From JAIBJP01 sp035639875 (GTDB lineage: Bacteria; Actinomycetota; Thermoleophilia; Gaiellales; Gaiellaceae): a stretch of DNA of 9,630 nucleotides. Positions 6,656 through 9,630 of this stretch are shown here, in pieces. Below the pieces are notes generated by a model. That model was given only the letters and a program-made list of their open reading frames with translations. It was not told the DNA's origin and ran no database searches. Positions within the stretch are counted from its first letter, which is position 1, and each line of letters starts with the position of its first letter. The stretch lies in assembly GCA_035639875.1 (NCBI GenBank), contig DASQXE010000094.1, positions 1-9,630 of the forward strand, written 5' to 3'. Made by a program: the position numbers and the translations under genes.

Positions 6656-7589
6656 TTGCGCGCGAGCGCGTTCTTCGCCGTCTTGTTCGTTCTCGTTGTT
6701 GTCCTGGGAGGCGAGGGCCCCGCGCGCCGAACCTCCCTCTTCGTGCGTCCTCCGCCGATCATGTACCCATACGAGCGGTCGGCGCGCGGCGAGGCACCGC
6801 GGGAGCCCCGCAATTTCGCCCCTGCGACGAGCCCTGAGCCGGCTGCGCCATGTCGACGCGGATCGCGTACCCACAGCCGCGCGGTTCCCATCCTGCTGTA
6901 CCACCTCGTCGGCCGGACACCGGCCGCCGCGGCTTATCCCGGCTTATCCCGACCTCTATGTTTCCCGCCGGACTTTCGTGGCCGAGATGGCCTACCTCGA
7001 CCGGCATGGGTTCGAAGCGGTATCGCTAGCAGATGTTTTCGCCTACTGGCGAGGCGCCCCGCTGCCGGCCCGACCTGTAGTCCTGACATTCGACGACGGC
7101 TTCGCGAGCGATGTGTCAGTCGTGAGACCGATCCTGGAGCGCCTTCGGTGGACAGCCACGCTTGACCTCGTCCTGAGTCATTACGGACATCGTTGGGGAC
7201 TGACCCATCGAAGCCTCAGGAAGCTGATTCGAGCCGGGTGGGAGATCGCCTCCCACTCGCGCACGCATCCGTATCTTCCGGGACTGTCGGATCGCGCCCT
7301 CAAGGCAGAGGTCGCAGGGTCACGGCGCTTCCTGCAAAAGCACTTCCACATCCCGGTCTCCTTCTTCGCGTACCCGTCGGGCGGCTACGACGCGCGGGTC
7401 GTCGCGGCCGTCCGTCGCGCGGGCTACCGAGGCGCGCTTACGACGGAGGAAGGCCTCGCCCGACGAGATGAGCCGTACAGGCTCGACCGAATCTGCGTAG
7501 CCGGGAGCGACGACGCCCGAAGCCTGGGAGAGAAGCTCGCACGGCTCTTACCGCGGGCTCACCGCCGTACTCGCGTTAGTTGTGTGTAA
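6656..7589 (+). pseudogene. Secreted NodB-type polysaccharide deacetylase, frameshifted by a 10-bp tandem duplication
   Basis: The family removes N- or O-acetyl groups from polysaccharides such as exopolysaccharide or peptidoglycan. The N-terminal part reads from TTG 6656: a hydrophobic signal segment (SAFFAVLFVLVVVLGG), a Pro/Arg-rich linker, then the family opening VPILLYHLVG. That frame leaves the family sequence after AAAAYP and stops at 7165. The catalytic part continues one frame over from about 6951 to TAA 7589: DLYVSRRTF, TFDDG (bases 7086-7100, metal-binding Asp), SHSRTHP (His codons at 7254 and 7266) and FAYPSGGYD. Dropping one copy of the 10-bp repeat joins the halves into about 307 residues with no stop. 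Read without repair, an automatic caller would give a 297-residue protein from 6696 with a meaningless N-terminus and no YHLVG motif. The gene may be truly broken, switchable, or affected by an assembly error. The start is uncertain: no clear ribosome site, and ATG 6761 would lack the signal segment. Confidence 0.85.
6931..6950. repeat. Exact 10-bp tandem duplication inside the deacetylase gene
   Basis: GGCTTATCCC occurs twice with no gap (6931-6940 and 6941-6950). Ten is not a multiple of three, so the second copy shifts the frame by one. The family sequence upstream is in the frame ending ...AAAAYP, and the family sequence downstream resumes as DLYVSRRTF in the other frame; with one copy they join exactly. 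Confidence 0.97.
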
Positions 7590-7643
7590 AGAAGGATCCG
7601 CCCTCTTGAGAATGACGCGCGGGTCTGTTTTCGTCCCGACGGG

Positions 7644-9371
7644 GTGCTGAAGAAAGCCGTCGTCGGCGTGGGGGTCTTGGTCGTGCTCTGCTCGCACGTC
7701 GGCGCGGCGGGCGCGACCTCGGAGCGGATCATGCCCGGCGTCACGTACCTCCGGGAAGCTCGAAGTATCGGCGGAGCGCGGGTCCTCTTCCACGTGGTCG
7801 TCGGGCCGAAGCCGGGGGGCCTCTACACCCTCAGGCCCGTCTTGTCCGGGAACCTCGTGACGGGGCTCGAGACGCTCAGCTCGATGCAGCGCCGCATGCT
7901 CCGCCGTGCGAACGTCGTCGGCGTCAACGGCGACCTCTTCACCTCTCCCTACGGGTATCCGAACAGCCTCTACATCAAGCGAGGTGTGCTGGCCGTCACC
8001 CCGTCGCGCGGCCGCAGCAGCCTGGGGATCAGCCCCGACGGCAAACTCGAGGTGGGCAAGATCGGCTTCACTGGGACGTTCCAGATCGCGGGCGGTCGCA
8101 TCCGAAGCCTGCGGGACTTCAACCGTCCGATCGCCGGGACCGACGGGTTCACCCTCTTCGCTCCCTCATGGGGATCTCACACCCCGTACCGCTCGAATAC
8201 GCGCGAGGCGATCCTCGCCGACGTCGGGCGGACGCTCGCGAATCGAGACCGGTCGGCCCGGATCGTGAAGGTCGTCCGCGGTTCGGGCCACGCCATACCT
8301 CGGGGCGGCGCCATCCTGCAAGCGCGAGGCACCAAACGGGCGCTCCTGAGGGCGGATCTTGCGTTGGGGAATGCATTGTCCTTTCGGCTCGACCTCCCAA
8401 ACTGGTGGGACGGCGTCGCCGATGGGATCGGCGGCGGCCCTGAGCTCGTCCGCGCCGGGCTCCCGGTCTACAACCCGGACGAGTGGTTTTCGAGCTATCA
8501 GCTCTACGAGCGCCATCCGCGCTCCGCGGTCGGCCAGACCGCCGACGGGCGCATCATCCTCCTCACCGCCGACGGGCGCAGCCGTGCAAGCGCCGGGCTC
8601 ACGACCAACCAGCTTGCCAAGGCCATGGCCCACTACGGCGCCGTGACCGCGATGGCCTTCGACGGTGGGGGGTCGGCGGAGATGGCGTTCAATGGTCACG
8701 TTCTCAATACGCCGTCCGACGGTCACGAGCGTCCGTTGTCGGACTCCTTCCAGCTCGTATACATCGGCGCCTACGCCCCGCACCCGCGCTACCCCGTCTT
8801 CTCGCCGAACGGTGACGGCTACCACGACGTGCAGCGTCTCTACGCGAAGTTCGTTCGGAAGTCGGACGCCCGCTTGTCGCTGCTCGGGCCCGACGGCCGC
8901 GAACGAGTCGTCTACAAAGGGCCTCTCGATCCGGGGACGACGACGAGGGACATGCGCAGGAGGACGCTCCCCGAGGGCGTCTGGAGGTGGGTGGTCGCCG
9001 GCACTGATCTGCAGGGGCGCGCCAGCCGCATGGTGCGTCGCTTTCGGGTCAACAACACGCTCGGCTTCCTCACGCTGTCGACGCGCCGGATGACCGTGCG
9101 TCGGCGGGTGGGCGGACACCTGCGGATCGGCTTCAGGCTCGCTCAGAGCGCCGACGTGGTCGTGCAGATCCGGCGGCGAAGCGGTGGGCTCGTGCGCAGG
9201 CTCGTATCGCGACGCGGCGTGGCGCCGGGGGCGTACGCGGTCATCTGGAACGGCCGCAACGACGACGGTTCCTTCGTGCGGAGCGGCGGCTACTTTGCGA
9301 CCGTCCTAGCGCACAACGGTCTGGGGGACGTCTCCCTGCGGAAGGGCTTCCGCGTGAGGCGGCTCGCCTAG
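7644..9371 (+). CDS. Secreted phosphodiester glycosidase (NAGPA family) with C-terminal FlgD-like Ig modules
   Basis: The 575-residue protein starts with a signal peptide (MLKKAVVGVGVLVVLCSHVGA, likely cut near residue 24; the Cys lacks a proper lipobox). The catalytic region, about residues 30-375, has NAGPA/DUF2233 landmarks: VNGDLF (N95, D97), GIGGGPELVRAG (glycines 263-265), AVGQTADGRIILLTADG and the signature FDGGGSAEM (D340). The mammalian relative uncovers mannose 6-phosphate by removing GlcNAc from a phosphodiester; bacterial members are thought to act on phosphodiester-linked sugars of wall or capsular polymers, so the exact substrate is open. After it come FSPNGDG (386-392) and a second module with WNGRNDDG (535 on), the style of FlgD Ig-like or Ig-fold appended domains. 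The C-terminal 110 residues are rich in Arg, which may help binding to anionic polymers. GTG 7644 is the only start after the preceding in-frame TAA that keeps the signal peptide; the ribosome site is weak. It lies 54 bases after the deacetylase. Confidence 0.85.
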   Translation: MLKKAVVGVGVLVVLCSHVGAAGATSERIMPGVTYLREARSIGGARVLFHVVVGPKPGGLYTLRPVLSGNLVTGLETLSSMQRRMLRRANVVGVNGDLFTSPYGYPNSLYIKRGVLAVTPSRGRSSLGISPDGKLEVGKIGFTGTFQIAGGRIRSLRDFNRPIAGTDGFTLFAPSWGSHTPYRSNTREAILADVGRTLANRDRSARIVKVVRGSGHAIPRGGAILQARGTKRALLRADLALGNALSFRLDLPNWWDGVADGIGGGPELVRAGLPVYNPDEWFSSYQLYERHPRSAVGQTADGRIILLTADGRSRASAGLTTNQLAKAMAHYGAVTAMAFDGGGSAEMAFNGHVLNTPSDGHERPLSDSFQLVYIGAYAPHPRYPVFSPNGDGYHDVQRLYAKFVRKSDARLSLLGPDGRERVVYKGPLDPGTTTRDMRRRTLPEGVWRWVVAGTDLQGRASRMVRRFRVNNTLGFLTLSTRRMTVRRRVGGHLRIGFRLAQSADVVVQIRRRSGGLVRRLVSRRGVAPGAYAVIWNGRNDDGSFVRSGGYFATVLAHNGLGDVSLRKGFRVRRLA

Positions 9372-9384
9372 CCTCCCCCCTCAC

Positions 9385-9390
9385 TAGACT
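9385..9390 (+). promoter_or_regulatory. Probable -10 box (TAGACT) of a leaderless transcript
   Basis: TAGACT matches the actinobacterial TAnnnT form and ends six bases before the GTG at 9397, so transcription would begin at about the start codon. No good -35 is visible at 16-18 bases upstream, and there is no ribosome site, which is expected for leaderless mRNA. The preceding gene ends at 9371, leaving only 25 bases between genes. Confidence 0.45.
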
Positions 9391-9396
9391 CGCTGT

Positions 9397-9630
9397 GTGC
9401 AGGGCTTGAGCGGGACGATCACGTCCGCCATCGGCGACTACGGCCTCTACGCCGTCTTCGGGCTGATGCTCGTCGACGCCGTGCTTCCGGCGGCGAGCGA
9501 GCTCGTGATGCTGTACGCGGGAGCTGTGGCTGCAGGCGCCTTCGCCGGGCACGACGTGGTCCTCTTCGGCGAGCAAATCGACTCGACGTTCTGGGCCTAC
9601 GTGGCGATGGCCCTGGCGGGCACCGTGGGC
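9397..9630 (+). CDS. DedA-family membrane protein, 3'-truncated
   Basis: An open frame of 78 residues runs from GTG 9397 off the end of the window. It opens QGLSGTITSAIGDYG and continues into hydrophobic stretches with the DedA N-terminal pattern: a helix YGLYAVFGLMLVDAVLPAASEL followed by VMLYAGAVAAGAF. DedA/SNARE-associated proteins are inner-membrane transporters; some flip undecaprenyl phosphate or other lipids, others are linked to membrane-potential upkeep. The acidic residue and Pro in the first long helix (LVDAVLPAASE) fit the E-x-x-x-PxPSE-like signature, in a diverged form. An internal hydrophilic loop (GEQIDSTFW) precedes the next helix. GTG 9395 two bases upstream is out of frame and hits a stop at once. 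Only the N-terminus is seen, so the family call is firm in style but the substrate is unknown. Confidence 0.72.
   Translation, partial: MQGLSGTITSAIGDYGLYAVFGLMLVDAVLPAASELVMLYAGAVAAGAFAGHDVVLFGEQIDSTFWAYVAMALAGTVG

Noticed and set aside
6696..7589. Intact 297-residue deacetylase from TTG 6696
   Set aside because: The first 85 or so residues are Arg/Ser/Cys-rich noise, while the true signal peptide and YHLVG opening are in the other frame up to the 10-bp duplication.
7686..7703. Lipobox in the glycosidase signal peptide (VLCSH)
   Set aside because: The residue before Cys is Leu instead of Gly, Ala or Ser, so lipoprotein processing is unlikely; an ordinary signal peptide fits better.
1..9630. 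tRNA, rRNA, CRISPR array, insertion sequence or phage genes
   Set aside because: I read for cloverleaf arms, regularly spaced repeats, transposase motifs and terminal inverted repeats and saw none; almost all of the window is accounted for by chromosomal housekeeping-type genes.

Overview
The window is a gene-dense, high-GC piece of bacterial chromosome. Every convincing gene lies on the + strand, GTG and TTG starts are common, and stop and start codons often overlap. The content suggests a Gram-positive, menaquinone-using actinobacterium, perhaps of the Thermoleophilia/Rubrobacter type. It has a Bacillus-style cytochrome bc complex with a subunit IV-cytochrome c fusion, and it makes menaquinone by the futalosine route. 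The taxonomic placement is inference, not something read directly from a marker gene.

Layout. Bases 2-4512 form one tightly packed block: the 3' end of a b6-type cytochrome b (qcrB-like), a fused subunit IV/cytochrome c (qcrC-like), flavin prenyltransferase (ubiX), a UbiE/MenG quinone C-methyltransferase, a long-chain polyprenyl diphosphate synthase, and aminofutalosine synthase (mqnE). The junctions are GTGA or ATGA overlaps, direct abutment, or a 17-base gap. After a gap of about 165 bases holding a perfect 12-bp palindrome come chorismate dehydratase (mqnA) and the cyclic dehypoxanthine futalosine synthase (mqnC), again with an ATGA overlap. This places menaquinone synthesis (mqnA, mqnE, mqnC for the head group; the polyprenyl synthase for the tail; ubiX to make prenyl-FMN for a UbiD-type decarboxylase; ubiE for the last methylation) directly behind the complex that oxidises menaquinol. 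MqnB or an MTAN nucleosidase, MqnD, the UbiA-type prenyltransferase and the UbiD-type decarboxylase are not in the window.

Bases 6525-9371 hold a different theme, secreted carbohydrate enzymes. A promoter-like TTGACA element precedes a signal-peptide-bearing NodB-type polysaccharide deacetylase, whose reading frame is broken by an exact 10-bp tandem duplication (6931-6950). Removing one copy restores an uninterrupted protein of about 307 residues. Next is a secreted phosphodiester glycosidase (NAGPA family) with C-terminal FlgD-like Ig modules.

The window closes with the 5' end of a DedA-family membrane protein that appears to be transcribed without a leader. I saw no tRNA, rRNA, CRISPR array or insertion sequence. 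The most noteworthy signals are the duplication-driven frameshift, the joining of quinone synthesis and quinol oxidation in one gene string, the palindrome in front of mqnA, and an extra CxxC next to the heme ligand in the cytochrome c domain. I did not find convincing evidence of a wholly new system.
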